Origin: Agrocybe praecox | Taxonomy: Eukaryota; Basidiomycota; Agaricomycetes; Agaricales; Agrocybaceae | Length of the DNA stretch: 64,000 bases | Assembly: GCA_964017145.1 (NCBI GenBank) | Contig: OZ024847.1 | Span: forward strand, 868,001 to 932,000 | Reading direction: 5' to 3' | Shown here: piece by piece, positions 1 to 12,921 of the stretch | Position numbering within the stretch: the first letter of the stretch is position 1 | How the letters are laid out: every line of letters starts with the position of its first letter | Notes under the pieces: generated by a model | The model's database searches: none | What the model was told of the DNA's origin: nothing | The model's input: only the letters and a program-made list of their open reading frames with translations | Program-made: the position numbers and the translations under genes

Positions 1-1441
1 TGTTGCCTGAGCGGAACTCTATTGACTAATTGTGACTGCTGCCCTGAGAAATCCGCGTCCTCATCCCAAAGGTGGTTAGGGGGGCTCTGATTAATCGTTA
101 ATTTTGACTTGACTCGCGAGAGGAATTTCCATTTCCCCACTGCGCTAGAAAGGAAGACAAGTAAATCACGAAGAATCTCGTGAAAGCAGCACGTATGCCG
201 TCGCAGTCAGGCTGTAAATATAGGACGAACGCGAATAAATGACCGAGAATACGATCATCGCCAAGGTTCGCGAAGTATCTATGGATTGACCAATGGCAGC
301 TGCGGGGACACTCGGGCAAGCTGTCACAACGGCAGCTAATTGTAGTCTGTGCGTTGGCACCAAAAGAGTCCCCTATAACGAAGGACCAGCTTGCAAGAAC
401 CAATCGCGATGGTATAAGGCCACTCTAGGTATTCCGGTGAAGTTCGAACATAGCCTGCTGATACACATTATTGAGATCATTTAATCCAGCGGGCTAGAAG
501 ATTGACGAACGTACTCGATCCACAGCCCACTGCAATGAAAGTACCGTTCGTTCGAAATAGCCTGTATGTCTCTCCACGTCGATCCACCGTCCTCACACAT
601 CGTGTAATTCACGGATGTTGGACCTATCTCAGTTATTACTACGTCGGTGAAGCTGATTTTCCAGCAAAACGTTGTGATAGTCCGCTGAAATTTTGGCAGC
701 AGCGTCAGACGATCTCCATTGTGTTGTAGAGTTTCTCGACAGGACTAGTAGTACCTGGTCGTAAGATTGGAGGTGAACTTTGGCACAGGATGATTGCGTT
801 CGGTGTTGGTTGACGTGGCATAGACCCACACAGACTGGTTTTAACTTTTCCCGTCGAACTGGTGTTGTAAAAGGGTGATCTGCATTATTCAGATGAGTCG
901 TCGGGTCTTGTGCACAAGACAAGTGGACACCGTATACGATAGGTAGGATGAGGCATTGTAAAACAGCAAACTATCATTGATAATAAGTTGGTTCATACCT
1001 CCGCTACAAAGGAATATCACTACGCACATAAAGATGCTTGAATATAATGGTCCAGTTTTCGATGCGAGGGCAGAAGACTGCAAATAGAGGTTGTTGGCCA
1101 GTTGACGGAAAGAAATCCCTCGAGAACCCCCGTCGTTGTCAGCGAGAAACTTGGAGAATGACCTTGGAATGACCAGAGGGTTGACAATTGGGCACATCAT
1201 GAAGCATCCAATTATATAGAAGTTACGTCGATGGTACCAGATATTCCATTTAGAGAGTATAGTACACCGCGAACATAGCGAGGTGGGTCCTGCGTTCCAA
1301 GTGTGTCTTTCGTTGTGGTAGAAGGAATCAGAAAGAAAAAGCTGTGCAACATACCCCGCCTGATTGGCGACGTCGCGCGCGTAAACAGCAATTGTCGTCC
1401 AGCGCTTCTTCCCAATCACAACGCTCACTCGCGCCAAACTA
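1..1441. other. Left-edge stretch, no supported gene
   Basis: Several open frames exist on both strands, the longest on the minus strand across 889-1608. Its first part lies antisense to exon 1 of the INO80C-like gene, and none shows a recognisable domain or a convincing spliced continuation. I see no RNA gene and no clear repeat here. Confidence 0.5.
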
Positions 1442-2280
1442 ATGTCCAGCAATGTACGTCGGGCCATTTTTCGCTCAATGAGCAAAGCAATTCTTACAGA
1501 ACCCTTACATAGGCCTCCTAAAGGTGGATTCAAAAGAAAGGCGCCGTCCGATGGAACAGCTACACCGTTGACACCAGTACGCATTTCATCTTCATCGCTC
1601 ACATCCACTATACAACAACTTACATGATATACACCGCAATCTAGTCCCTCGCTGTTCAGCTATCATACCTGCACCACCCACGCCCATTCAAAAACCCCAA
1701 CTACACCAAGAACGTCAACCGTCGAGCAAAGAACCTGAAGAATGTGTTGACCGCCGAACGCGAACGAGAAAGGGCAGAACGAGAAGCGAGGAGACTGGAA
1801 CGCGAGGAAGCTGTGAAAGCAGACCCTAGTTTCGCTGCCGTTGATATCCCAGAGGAGGCTCCAACATGTGCGTAAACACAAAACAGTGCACGCATGCGAG
1901 AAGACTAACGCTGATGTATCCTCTCATCACAGACACGACCATCGAGGCTCCTCCCTCTGTCATACCCCATAAACATCTCTGCGACATCACAGGATTAGAA
2001 GCCCCATACACAGATCCAGCAACTGGCATTCGCTACCACGATAAAAGCGTTTACGAGATCGTCAAAGCACTGGTGCGCTCAAATTTTCCTTTGAAAGTTG
2101 GCATAATACCCAAATCTCATCTTTACGATCCCTTTGACTAGAACCCAAGCATAGCGAAAGATTATTTGTCAGGTGTGTACATATTCACCCTCTCCGTCGT
2201 ACCTATGACTTAAATTTCTAACTCGACGTTGTTTTCATTATCATTTTCCAGCTCGCGGTGTCAACTCTATCGTCAAGTAA
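1442..2280 (+). CDS. INO80 chromatin-remodelling complex subunit, IES6/INO80C-like (YL1 C-terminal domain)
   Basis: Predicted nuclear subunit of the INO80 ATP-dependent chromatin remodeller. Spliced by eye as five exons: 1442-1576, 1660-1867, 1933-2072, 2142-2172 and 2252-2280, all GT-AG and in phase, giving about 180 residues. Exon 2 encodes the family signature PFKNPNYTKN followed by AKNLKNVL and a long charged helix (ERERERAEREARRLEREE). Exon 3 encodes the YL1_C block CDITGLEAPYTDPATGIRYH and DKSVYEIVK. The last two exons are tiny (31 and 29 nt) and supply the usual end, a short helix then RGVNSIVK. The start at 1442 is the first ATG that opens into a phase-0 donor at 1577; an extra 5' exon is possible. 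The gene marks the left boundary of the polyketide cluster and runs tail-to-tail with the PKS. Confidence 0.85.
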
Positions 2281-2880
2281 TTCTTTCCAAGTGGGCTGTG
2301 ATAGAAAACGATGTTTCTATTAAGTATGTTAAGTATGCATGCCTATTAATACCAGGCCAAACAATGTATCTAGATATTCTACAAAAATAATGATGCGCTA
2401 AAGACGAATTGACTAAGAATGTGTCGTGTGTAGTAATAAACAATGTCGAAGATCCAGTAATAAAAATGTCTCCGAAATGAACAAGTTAAGTGTCAATGAA
2501 ACTAACGAATGTGATGCTAATGAAAGAACGAACCCAAAAAAAGGAGCAAATGAGTGGTGTTAAATAACAAATTAAGGAAGTAGTAAAGTGCTGAGAATTA
2601 TCCTCAGACATTATAGATAAAAGAAAAGGTTGCAATGTGCTAAATATAATAATAATAAATATGGCGAGGAAGAGATTGTGGATGGTCAATGAGCCAGGGT
2701 AGGTACAGAGAGCAGTGCGATGCGTGAGGTTGATTTGATCCGGATAGGGGTGGCGAACGAATGGACGACAGTGGGCGCAAGACAAAGAGCGGACGGCGAG
2801 CGAGAGTAGGTTGAGCAGATCGAAATAGTGTACAATGATACAACGATGAGGTGTGTGAAGGCGACAAGCGACTATGTCAC
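2281..2880. other. Intergenic, convergent 3' ends
   Basis: AT-rich 600 bp between the stop of the INO80C-like gene and the stop of the polyketide synthase on the opposite strand. It probably holds both 3' untranslated regions. Open frames on the minus strand here have no recognisable content. Confidence 0.6.
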
Positions 2881-5800
2881 TCAAGGAAGGAATCCGATCT
2901 TCTTCCAATTCGCCACCCAGATCTTGACATCGTGCGCACTAAGCGATTGAACCGAACGACTCTGCAAAGACATCGAAGCCTTGAGACCCTTCTCCGAGTG
3001 CACCTTGGCAAGGAGCCCCATGCTCTCAGTGTTCATCGGCGAGTTCAATCCAATCCGGAAGAAATGAGTCATGCGTAACGCAGACCGACTATTCTCCTGT
3101 TGTCCAGAATGATGATGATGGTCGTTATCGTCTTCCTCGTTGGCCGAGCTCTCCAATCGGGCAAACCACTCCATGTACGGCACGAGAGGAACGTTGAGGG
3201 TAGTCGAAAGTGCGTTCATCACAGTAGACCATTGAACTGGTTTTGGATGGACGATGTGGAGAACGTTATCCTCTGTGCGTCGCATATCAACAATTGCACT
3301 TGCTGCCAGGTTGACCGGGATCCACGAAATAATCTTATCGAGACATATTAGAGAAAATACGATTGTACATAATTCGAGTTACTCACATCATTTCCTTGAG
3401 GAAGGCAGCCGAGGTATGAAGCAGACTGTGCGATAGCTGGGAACCACTGTGATGGATCCCAGAACCCAGCCGATCCACCGGTCAACAGTCCAACTCGAAG
3501 GACGTTTGTCGAAAGACCATAAACTTCAGAAGCGAGTTGCATAAGTCGTTCTGCAACCCACTTCGATTCGATATAACCGGTCTGGATCGAAACCGAGGGG
3601 TCCAAGACGGGTTCTTCAAGACAGAATCCAGTCGCAGATTCTTTTGAGTCTGAAAAAATAGAAATTTGATTGTAAGCAAGAAATTCCATAACGTTTTGGC
3701 GCAAGACATACTTTGGTAAATGCCGATACTGCTGACTAAGGATACAGAAGGTTTCGAGGTGCAAGATGACTGAAGCGCGAAGTCGAGCAGATTTCGGGTT
3801 CCGTGAATGGAGTCCTCATGAGCTTCCAAAGCCGTGGCGAAGTCAACCTTCCATGCTAAAGGGTGAAGGTAAGTATGAAAGGAAAGATATTGCAGAAAAT
3901 TTCAAGAAAATTACCATTGTGGATAACATGGGTGACAGAGGAAAGAAGCTAGAAAGGTGATGCGTTAGTTAAAAGCATAGAAATAAGTAATAAAAAACAT
4001 ACAGTTTGGTACATGGGGGCCGACAATCCGAAATCATCCTGTGTGAGGTCGCCTTCTAGGAGAACCAACTTTGGCGAGACGAGAAGGGCTAAAGACAAGC
4101 CTTGACGAAGGAATGCGGCACGGTGACGCATCTGGCTTGATTCACCGTTTGCCGATAGCCTGTTGAAAGCATAGATTGTCTTTACTGCATTGTCTTGAAG
4201 AAGCTTAGCAAGCACATTTGAGCCCAAAGTCCCTGTCGTTCCAGTAATAAGAACTGCTTCCGCGGACGGACGAGGAAGGGTGTGGTTCCGAATTGGGAAT
4301 AGCGATGCCATATCCTTCATGTCCGAGCTGTACTTGGTGAGCATGTCGTTCATGATATCGGATTTCTTCTTGGAAGCTGTTGGCTTGGGGGTCTTCACCG
4401 CCTCGGAAGATTCGGGAGTGTCGCTTTGGGAAGAAGAGGCTACGAGATCGCTAACGGATATATCGCCCAGAAGTTGGATTTGCGTGACCTCAACAAATGG
4501 TCGAAGAAGGAAGGAAATACGAGAAGCAGAGAGCGAGTCGATACCATACGCAGTGAAAGGAACGTCTGGAGAAAAGTCGGCTTCAGGGATGTCGAGGACG
4601 TTCCTGACAATTTTGGCCATTTGTGCAGCTTCGTCCAAATCCGATGTCGATTCCACCGCCTCATTGGGAAGCAGATGTCTGCCTGAACGAGGCATACCCT
4701 GCGTCCTCTCCAAAGCATCCCAAGCCAGATCAGGAACATAACGAGTGACACGCTGACCATGTTGGAACCTATACATGGCATCGTCAAACCATTTAATCAT
4801 ATCTGCTGAAAGTCAGAAGCCAATCGAAGAATAGTAACTGTGAACGTCACCTTCAGCGGTCGATGACCACGGAATGACTGCACTTAGGCGAGATTCATTA
4901 GTCTCTCCAGTACCTGCAAGCATCAGAGAGGAATCGAGAACTCCGGGACAAGTGAAGGAGAAAGCGTTGGCATGATTCATAACCTCCTCTTCTAAAGCGG
5001 TGTTGGCGCTGCAAAATAATATTTAATTGAACGATCACACTAAACAGATAAGAAAAATTAGTACTCACGCGCCGTAATTGGTTTGTCCACCAAATCCAAA
5101 CAGACCAGACACTGATGTGAACGCAACAAAGAAATCCATCGCGTCGAAATCCACGACTTCTTTTAAGGTAGCAAGTGCACCGAGTTTAGCAGCATATACG
5201 GAGGTGAAGTCTTTTTCTTGGAGGTGACTGAAGATGCCATCTGCAAGAACGGCTGTCAAAAGGATGCAACCGCCGAGGTTGTCCTTGCCGATACCCTCGA
5301 ACATGCTTGACATGCTATCCTTGTCGGTTGCATCCACCGCGAGGAGGGACAACTCCAAGTCTTCCTTCTTTTCCATATAATTGATCATTCGTCGGACGAC
5401 AACGTTAGAATTGGAAGCGAGACTCTTCTTTCCAGAGCGAGAAGTGAGAATGATATGCCTAGCGCCTCGCTAAATTACGTGAAAGGTCAGTGCTCCGTCG
5501 ACGAGAAAGAAAAGGACCTAAACATACCTCATACATAAACAGAGCCAAATGCACACCGATGGTACCTATTCCACCGAGGATGACATATGTCTTACGAGGA
5601 TCGTACGCCGATCTCTTCAACACTTTTTCTGGAGAGGCCACTTTGGCAGGGCTCTCGGTCGTCGCGAACATGTGTTCGGGGATCGAAATAGATGCGATAT
5701 CTTTCAGCATAGCATTGAGGGCGTATGAAAGGGCATCCCCGACGGAGTATGGGTCGCGCTTTAGGCATGCAGCCAAGCCGGTATGTTCGTCGTTCCACAG

Positions 5801-8800
5801 GAAGAGTCGACTACGATCAGAATGGAGTAAAAGACGGAGAATTTGTGCATAGGAGCGTTCGGTGTACCCGGAAATGACAATGTCGTATTGTTCGCCTTGC
5901 AATTGAGCTAAATCGTGCAAGCTGGCGTCTTGTGATATCTCCTTAATAGCGAGGCCAGTCTTGAGAGCGAGCTTTGAAATGGATAATCCTACAGCGGTGT
6001 CCGCATGTGTCAATAGAATTCGAGCAGACCTCAGACGTTGAGGACGACTGAACGCGCTAAGCCCCGACGCCAAAATCGCGCTGACAAAGCCTGGTGCCAA
6101 AACTGGAACTATGTGCGCATGTTTGGCAAACTCAGCAGGAACGCAAGAAAGAGCAGCGGAGTCCACAACCATGAAGTCATCGACGGGTCCATCGACAAGA
6201 CCAACGACAAGTTGGTTGCGTTCCAATGTTGTCTGTTGCTCATCAACGATGGACGCGAGTATGCTGGTCAATGTGCCTTGCTTCGAGAACGAGATGATTT
6301 TGACCAAGGCATGGTGGACAGGAAGTGTCTCTGACTCTGAAATCTCGGACTGGTTTTCCACTGTTTGAGCTAAATCGATGGGCTGAATAGGAACAACCCT
6401 AGGTGCCAGGAGTGTGTTGGCTGAAGCGCCTGAGACGAGAATATCCTGTTCATGTCGTAGCTCAACTGGCAATTTTTCGAGGAATTCTTCTCTTGCTTCT
6501 TCGTCGAATGATTCTGGGAAGATGACCAGTCGGATGGTCCAAGAAACATATTCCCTTCGCATGGCTCTTGCTATTCCTTTGGCTGCGCCTCCATCCCTTC
6601 CTTCTGTCGCCATGATCCAAACGTCGATATGTTGGGCCGTGTTCAGCCCAGACAGCTCCCACTGCAAATCCAACTCATTACCGAACGAGTAGTGGAATGC
6701 AAACGATTCCTCTGGGTCGAAGACGGACCCTTCAATCTGTGCGCTTGGTGACCACCTCGCTTTCTGGGCTTCGATGCAGAAATGGAAAGGATCTGAATCC
6801 TCGGATTTATGTACTCGCAACATCGATAGGTTCTTCATGGCTTTCTGGTACGACGACAAAGCATATGTCTCAGAAGCGTGGTTACCGAAGACCGTATCGT
6901 ACCAGACGGTACCCAGTGAAAGGTCGGTCCAAGCATCCAAGTTCCTTTCCGCGACGATCAAGGTTCCTCCAGGAAGGAGAAGAGTATCACCGGCTTTAGC
7001 GATGTGCTCAGGGGTCACCTGGGCGCTGGCGATATTGAAAAAGAGGACGATGTCGAACAACTGTCCTTCTGCGATTGGCGCAGCGTCTTCTAGGTTGAGA
7101 CGAATATTACGAGCGATACCAGTTGCTGGGGTGGGCATCGTTTGCGAAGCGTGCTTGTTGTCTACAAAGATGTCGATGTGAATTGACTTGAACTCCTGTA
7201 AAACTTGGCCTATGCTCTGCTGGAACGCGTCCGTCTTGACTGCACAAGATTATAAGACTTAGCTAACAACAATTCAGGAGTCACTTACCATTGCTAGCAA
7301 CGAGGACTTGGAGGAGCTTGGTTGATGACTTGAAGGATTTGAGAGCGGTTCGGAAAGATTCCATGGCACATTGGATGGTTTGGTCAAATTGAGGACCATC
7401 GGGAGGTGAGAGGTTCTACAGCAACAATTAATTGAATAAAACATGGACGAGCGTACAACATTACCTTATTTGCAGCCAAGGAGAAAGTATCAAAGTAAGG
7501 AATCCATGCTTCGTTACGAAGCCTAGGATGAAGTTGCATGATATTTCCTGGTCTGAAAATAAATGTATATCAGTTCGCTGCAAATAGTACCGCTAAAATG
7601 TACTCACTGGCTTGGGTTTCCACCCTTGGAACCCATCTTCGTTTGGATTGCCATCTTATCCAAAGTGGAGAATAGTATGGAACGATCCACATGTTCGCAC
7701 TGGACTTTGATCTTCGGGCGAGTGCTGTGGAACACCGGCTGCATTACAACCTCGAGGGGTCGCGCAGCGTCCGTCACAGGGTTGATATGGTGCTTGGCAA
7801 CTTCAAGGCCGACAAAGGTGCACATGCGTTTGCCAGAATCATCTACAAGGGAAATGTCGTAGACCATGCCATCTAAAAAAACCAAATCAATAAGAGAGAC
7901 AGAGTTATTAATTTTATATTACTGACCAGGCTTCCAGGTCTTCAACTGGACATGTGCATACAAATGAGGAGGGAAATAAGCTTCCTTCGCGCCTTGGTGG
8001 ACGACAAGTGCGTCGACGTGAGCCGGAAGGTAGTACACATTGGGGTCGTAGTCTCCGTGGAATGGCTTGTAAGCCGAAACCTGAATGCAGGCATCTAAAA
8101 TAGCAGGATGCAAGAAATATTTTCCATCCCTGAAATAGTGTGAATTTAGGAAGAAATGCGCGATATTGTGAAAACACACTTTAGTAAGCCGCGATCGAGA
8201 CCTTTGATAGAAGCAAGCGCTTCGTTGTCGTTGAAATACATATTCGTGACTCGCTGGAACGGAGGTCCATATGCGGAGAAATATGACAATGATGGATAGA
8301 AACCTATATCACAAAATAGTGCTTGAGCTTCAACGTTAAGCAAAAAAGATGAAAATTAATCTACCTGACCCAACATGCCCATTGCATCTATTCCTGACCT
8401 CTGCAATGTCAAGAGGTAACACAGGCTTCGGGACTTCAAATGACAAGTATCCATCGGCGTGAAGACGTTCATTCTAATGATTGAAATGGATAAAATGATA
8501 AATGTCATATTTAGGAATGTGAAAGGGAAAACATACACTGCTGGAAGAGCCGTCCTTTCGAGATTTTGATGCCGTGATGGATTTCACGGCCCAATAGGCA
8601 CCATCCATAGATATATCCACCTTGACAGGTTTCTCTGAGGACAACGACAGGATTGAACGCAGGTTGACATTCATCAGAGTAGATGCTCCGAACTCGAGTG
8701 CCTTAGATAAAATAGGATGGTTAGTATAATATAAAAGGGTATAAGTATACCAATTCGGTGCCGGCGGACTCACCATCTCAAGGAACCCTGCTGCAGGCAT

Positions 8801-11800
8801 GATGGGCTGTCCCCTGATAACATGTTCTGCTAGCATAGGATGCGTGTCTTTGTTCATGCGCAGGTACGCGTGGTTGATTGGTCCATGAGGCACTGCCATC
8901 TGTTTCGCGACTCCAGGGGTGTCCGGGTAGAGGGGATACTTCTTCTTCACAAACGGATATGCCGGGAGAGTAAGATTGAACTCTGAACATGTTCTTCCGT
9001 TGAGAGTGGTGAAATCGACGCCGTTGAAACCGGCGGAGGTTACCTTGCCCAAGATGTGTAGCACATCGATTTGTTCCGTAGAAGGGCTACCTCGCTTCGG
9101 TCTCTGCACGGAGTGGCAAACAGTTGATGTCTCGGAGATCATGCTCATAATATATGGCACTAAAACTGGATGGGGTGACAGCTCGACAAAGGTTGCATTA
9201 GGATGGGCAGCACCAATGGTTTCCATTGCTCGAGTGAAATGAACTGGAGCACGAGTATTGCTCCAATAATACTGAGCGTCGAAGCTCTCCTCGAAAAGTT
9301 TGCCTGTGCAAGTTGAGAATGTAGCAGTCTTAGGAATGTGCACTCCAGGATAACGATTAAACAGATCCTTCAGAGCGGCAGAATAGACCTTCTTGGAAGA
9401 CTCCATCATCGACGAATGGAACGGAACCTTCGTCCTAATTTTACGCGCAAATATGCCACGGGCGCTTGCAGTCGCTACGACGGCATCAATGGCGAGCTCC
9501 TCTCCTGCAATAGCAACTGCTGATGGAGAGTTGTAGCAAGCAAGCTCAACAAGAGCTTTTGGATTCGCATTACGATGATCCGCGAAGAGTTCGTCCAATA
9601 CTTCCGGCGTACAAGACAAAGCGGCCATCGTTCCTCCGAGTTCTTCAACAGGTGTGAAAGACTTCCCTCGGATGATTGCTAGTTCGACGGCCATTGATTT
9701 CGGTGCAGCGCCCGAAGCATACAGGACGGCGGTTTCACCAGCAGAGTGTCCTACTACGGCATCAGGACTAACGCCGAGACTAATCAAAAGGTCGAACAAC
9801 GCCATTTGGAAGATAGCAATGGAAGGCAGGACTAGAGCGATGGGCCAAATTTCGGGCAACGATGGCGCGGAGGACTTATCGAAAAGGCCGTAGTCGCGTA
9901 TAATTGATTTCCCCGTCACTCTTTCAAAGATAACATCCATTTCCAAAACGCTGTCGCGGAAAACTGGGAATTGCTGGAATAATTCGCGACCCACTAATTA
10001 ATTGATTGCATCAGCGAAACTTGCAATGAGGTCATCAAATACGGGAAACTTACTGTCTTTATGCTGGGGTCCCTGGCCCGAGAAAACGAATATCATCGAG
10101 TTCGGCGTACGGGGAGTGTGTACAGGAGCCGTGAATTCGGACAGTACTGTGGAATCAGGCCCTACAATACCGTAAGAGCGCCAAGTTCCTTGCTTGGATC
10201 GTCTGCCTAACACGGTGGAGAGCCCACGCATGTCAGAAGTGTATTCGGGGAGGTTTCCTTTAATCGCATCTGCACTGCCAGTGACAGTCCTCGAGGAGAG
10301 AGCTCCAAGCATCATAAGAAGCGGGCCGTCGGAAACTGCAGCAACGATTTTACGATACTCCTTCGCTGGTGGAGGACTTTCGAGCACGACGTGACCATTA
10401 GATCCACCAATACCAGAACTAGAGATGGCAACAAGAGATTTGGCATGGTTGCGAACGGGGAGGGGCGTTGCATCCAGGGGCACCTTGAGTCGATAATCTT
10501 CCCATTTTATTCCAGGGTTCAATTTCTTGATGTTAATTTGCGGAGGGATGACCTTCTGTTCAAAGATAGAAATAACTTTTGACAATGACGCCAAGAACGC
10601 TACGATCTCAGTGTGCCTAAAACAGGAGACGATGAGGACATGTTGTAATGACAACTGAGTAATGAAATCGCACCCAATATTGGCCTTCACGCTTCCAATG
10701 AGCAGGTCGTCCTCCCTATGGAAACGCTCGCCCACCCAATTGGCTTCGGTGGGGTCTCCTTTGGCGGTTCCTAGCGGGCCCTAGGTAAGTGTATGGACAA
10801 GTTTCAGAGATTAAGAACTACCTGTAGCGTGCAATTCGACGTAATCGACTTCACGAGGGCTTTTACCCGCGCGCTCAAATGCTTGAATCATCGCGTCCCT
10901 TTGAGACTCTGCTACCGGAGCGCCGGGTGCTGCTGCTCCTCCAGTAGAGTTAATGGCTGTGCCCAAGATCTGAATGAAATAATATGATTTACTAAAGCAT
11001 CAAATCGGTCGCAAAAAAGCCTACAGTTGCATATACGCGGTCTTGGTCTCGGATGGCATCCGCCAAAGGTTTAATTACGACGACAGCACAAGCTTCTGCT
11101 CGCGAAAACCTGTCGGGAGTTAAATTTTCATTGGCGATCATAAAGAAATGTATAAGTGACTTACCCGTCAGCGTTGCTATCAAATGGTTTGCATTTACCA
11201 TCCTTTGCTAATAATGATCCTTGACTATAAGTAAACCAGTCAAAGAACCTGAAACCAGACGATTAACACGATTAATGAATATTAGATTAGTGTGATTACC
11301 TATGGTTTAATTGGCAACCTCCAACGACGGCGGCTTCGCAGTCGCCACTTTCAATTGCTTGGACTGCAAGATGCATTCCGGTCAAAGTCGAGCTGCACGC
11401 TGTGTCAACTGGAACAGAGGGACCCAAGAGATCCAAATGGTTGGAGATACGGTTGGCTATCATAGCCGGATATCCGGCGAAGGAACCTCGAGAGTCGAAT
11501 TCATCCTATAAAGTGACAAAGACGCGTCAGATATCGCAGAATCGTATAATAACACAAACTTACTGGCTCTGATACGTTCATCAAATCAATAGATGTTCCT
11601 GATGTGAAAACACCGACGCGTTTTGTTCTATAATCTATCCCGGAATCGAGAAGGGCAAGGAAGCTATTTTCTACCAACTTTCTGCTGGCTGGTGCCATTG
11701 ATTGGGCATCCTTTGAGGATATACCGAACTCAACATTATCAAAGGCGTCAATATCCTTCAAAAAGGCGCCCTTGTTGACATGAATTTTGCCGATTCCAGT

Positions 11801-12073
11801 CCCTTTCCACCTAAAATATCACCAAGTTAACGACAATGTGTACGGTAGATATAAATTAGAAAACTCACGCTTCTACATTGAACCTATCGCTTGGCATTGC
11901 CTCATATGCTTCACCTGATGAGAGAAGAAATTCGAAAAAAGATTTGTGATCCAAGTTCTCTGTGGAATAGCTTCCACTGGGAATCTCGACGGAGATGCCC
12001 ACCTACAAAGGAAGTTTAGCAAACAAAGGAAACAAACGCGTCGAAAACTTACTATTGCGATTGGGGCCGGCAT
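2881..12073 (-). CDS. Reducing type I polyketide synthase, KS-AT-DH-(degenerate MT, ER)-KR-ACP-reductase
   Basis: Iterative fungal polyketide synthase, roughly 2,600 residues, broken by more than twenty short introns. It starts MPAPIAIV at 12073. Domains in order: ketosynthase (about 12.07-10.35 kb) with DTACSS, the His motif HATGTAKGDPTEA and NIG-HTEIV split by an intron; acyltransferase (10.1-9.1 kb) with GQGPQ and GHSAGE; dehydratase (8.85-7.75 kb) with HVIRGQPIMPAAG and HPAILDACIQ; a degenerate methyltransferase (7.4-6.8 kb) keeping FDIVLFFN and PGGTLIVAE but lacking a glycine-rich SAM motif; a degenerate enoyl-reductase-like region (about 6.3-5.8 kb); ketoreductase with YVILGGIGTIG (near 5.57 kb) and Ser/Tyr in TSVSGLFGFGGQTNYGA (near 5.1 kb); carrier protein with YGIDSLSASR (near 4.53 kb); and a Lys2/CAR-like thioester reductase with LITGTTGTLG and GYIESKW (4.28-2.88 kb). 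Released product is expected to be an aldehyde or alcohol. The trans-acting enoyl reductase is divergent from it. Confidence 0.95.
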
Positions 12074-12921
12074 ATTAAACCCCTAAAATATGATAGAGGA
12101 TAGAATATAATAAAGTAGTAGGATAAACTGTTCGAGTGTCACTGTGAAGACCTCGTATACTTATATTCCGGACTACTGAATAAACGCGTTGGTCCGACAG
12201 AGGTCGGGGGTTTTTCTTTAGACCATAATTGTTTCATGTGCGGACTCTGTAAGGGTTAGTAAATTTCGAGACCTTATGAGCGTGGTAAGGTATGTAGAAA
12301 TACTCCAAACACGGCAACCATTCCGCTTATTGATAAGTTGTTGATATTGATTAAGTAAGGGGTATTAGGGGTCACACCTTCTCCATTCTAATATATTTAA
12401 ATTACTATATTTGTCACCCTTTCCATCCCTGGAATCTCGTTAAATTTCTGTTACACCTGTGTTTTGACTACGTTAACATTTGTTGTAAGTTCATGTCTGA
12501 CTGCGTCAGATCTCCATGTTAACACGATATTTGCGGAATTAGATTTCTTCACTTTGGCAGAATATCTTTTCAAATGCAGTACACTCCAGTGCTCATAGTT
12601 CAGCCCCCCAGTCGGCCCTGCGTTTAATTTCTATACTATATTCGCCTCATGTCCGGGACTCAAAACCACTAATGTTCGACAATTGTTCAAGTTTTAGCGA
12701 CTCCGTCGGCTTAACGACAAGTTAGGCAAAGGTTCCGTTGCTCAATAAAAGGAGCCTCAAGGCAGTTTGTACGTGCCAAAGGCATTCACCCTAGGACTTC
12801 CTGCCACCGACAACTGGATCTCTCCTTTTTTTTGGTCATATATCCATTCTTTTTGCCACGAGCCTACCATTTTCTCTCAATCCGTCCCCGCGTCCCCGAC
12901 GTTCATCAAAAACTCGACACG
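12074..12921. promoter_or_regulatory. Divergent promoter between PKS and trans-enoyl reductase
   Basis: 848 bp separate the two start codons, which point away from each other, so one intergenic region should drive both genes. It is AT-rich, and a pyrimidine-rich stretch precedes the enoyl-reductase start. I see no open frame worth calling and no binding site that I can name with confidence. Shared control is an inference from head-to-head layout. Confidence 0.6.

Noticed and set aside
889..1608. 239-codon minus-strand open frame
   Set aside because: Its first part is antisense to exon 1 of the INO80C-like gene and it contains no recognisable domain; no spliced continuation makes sense.
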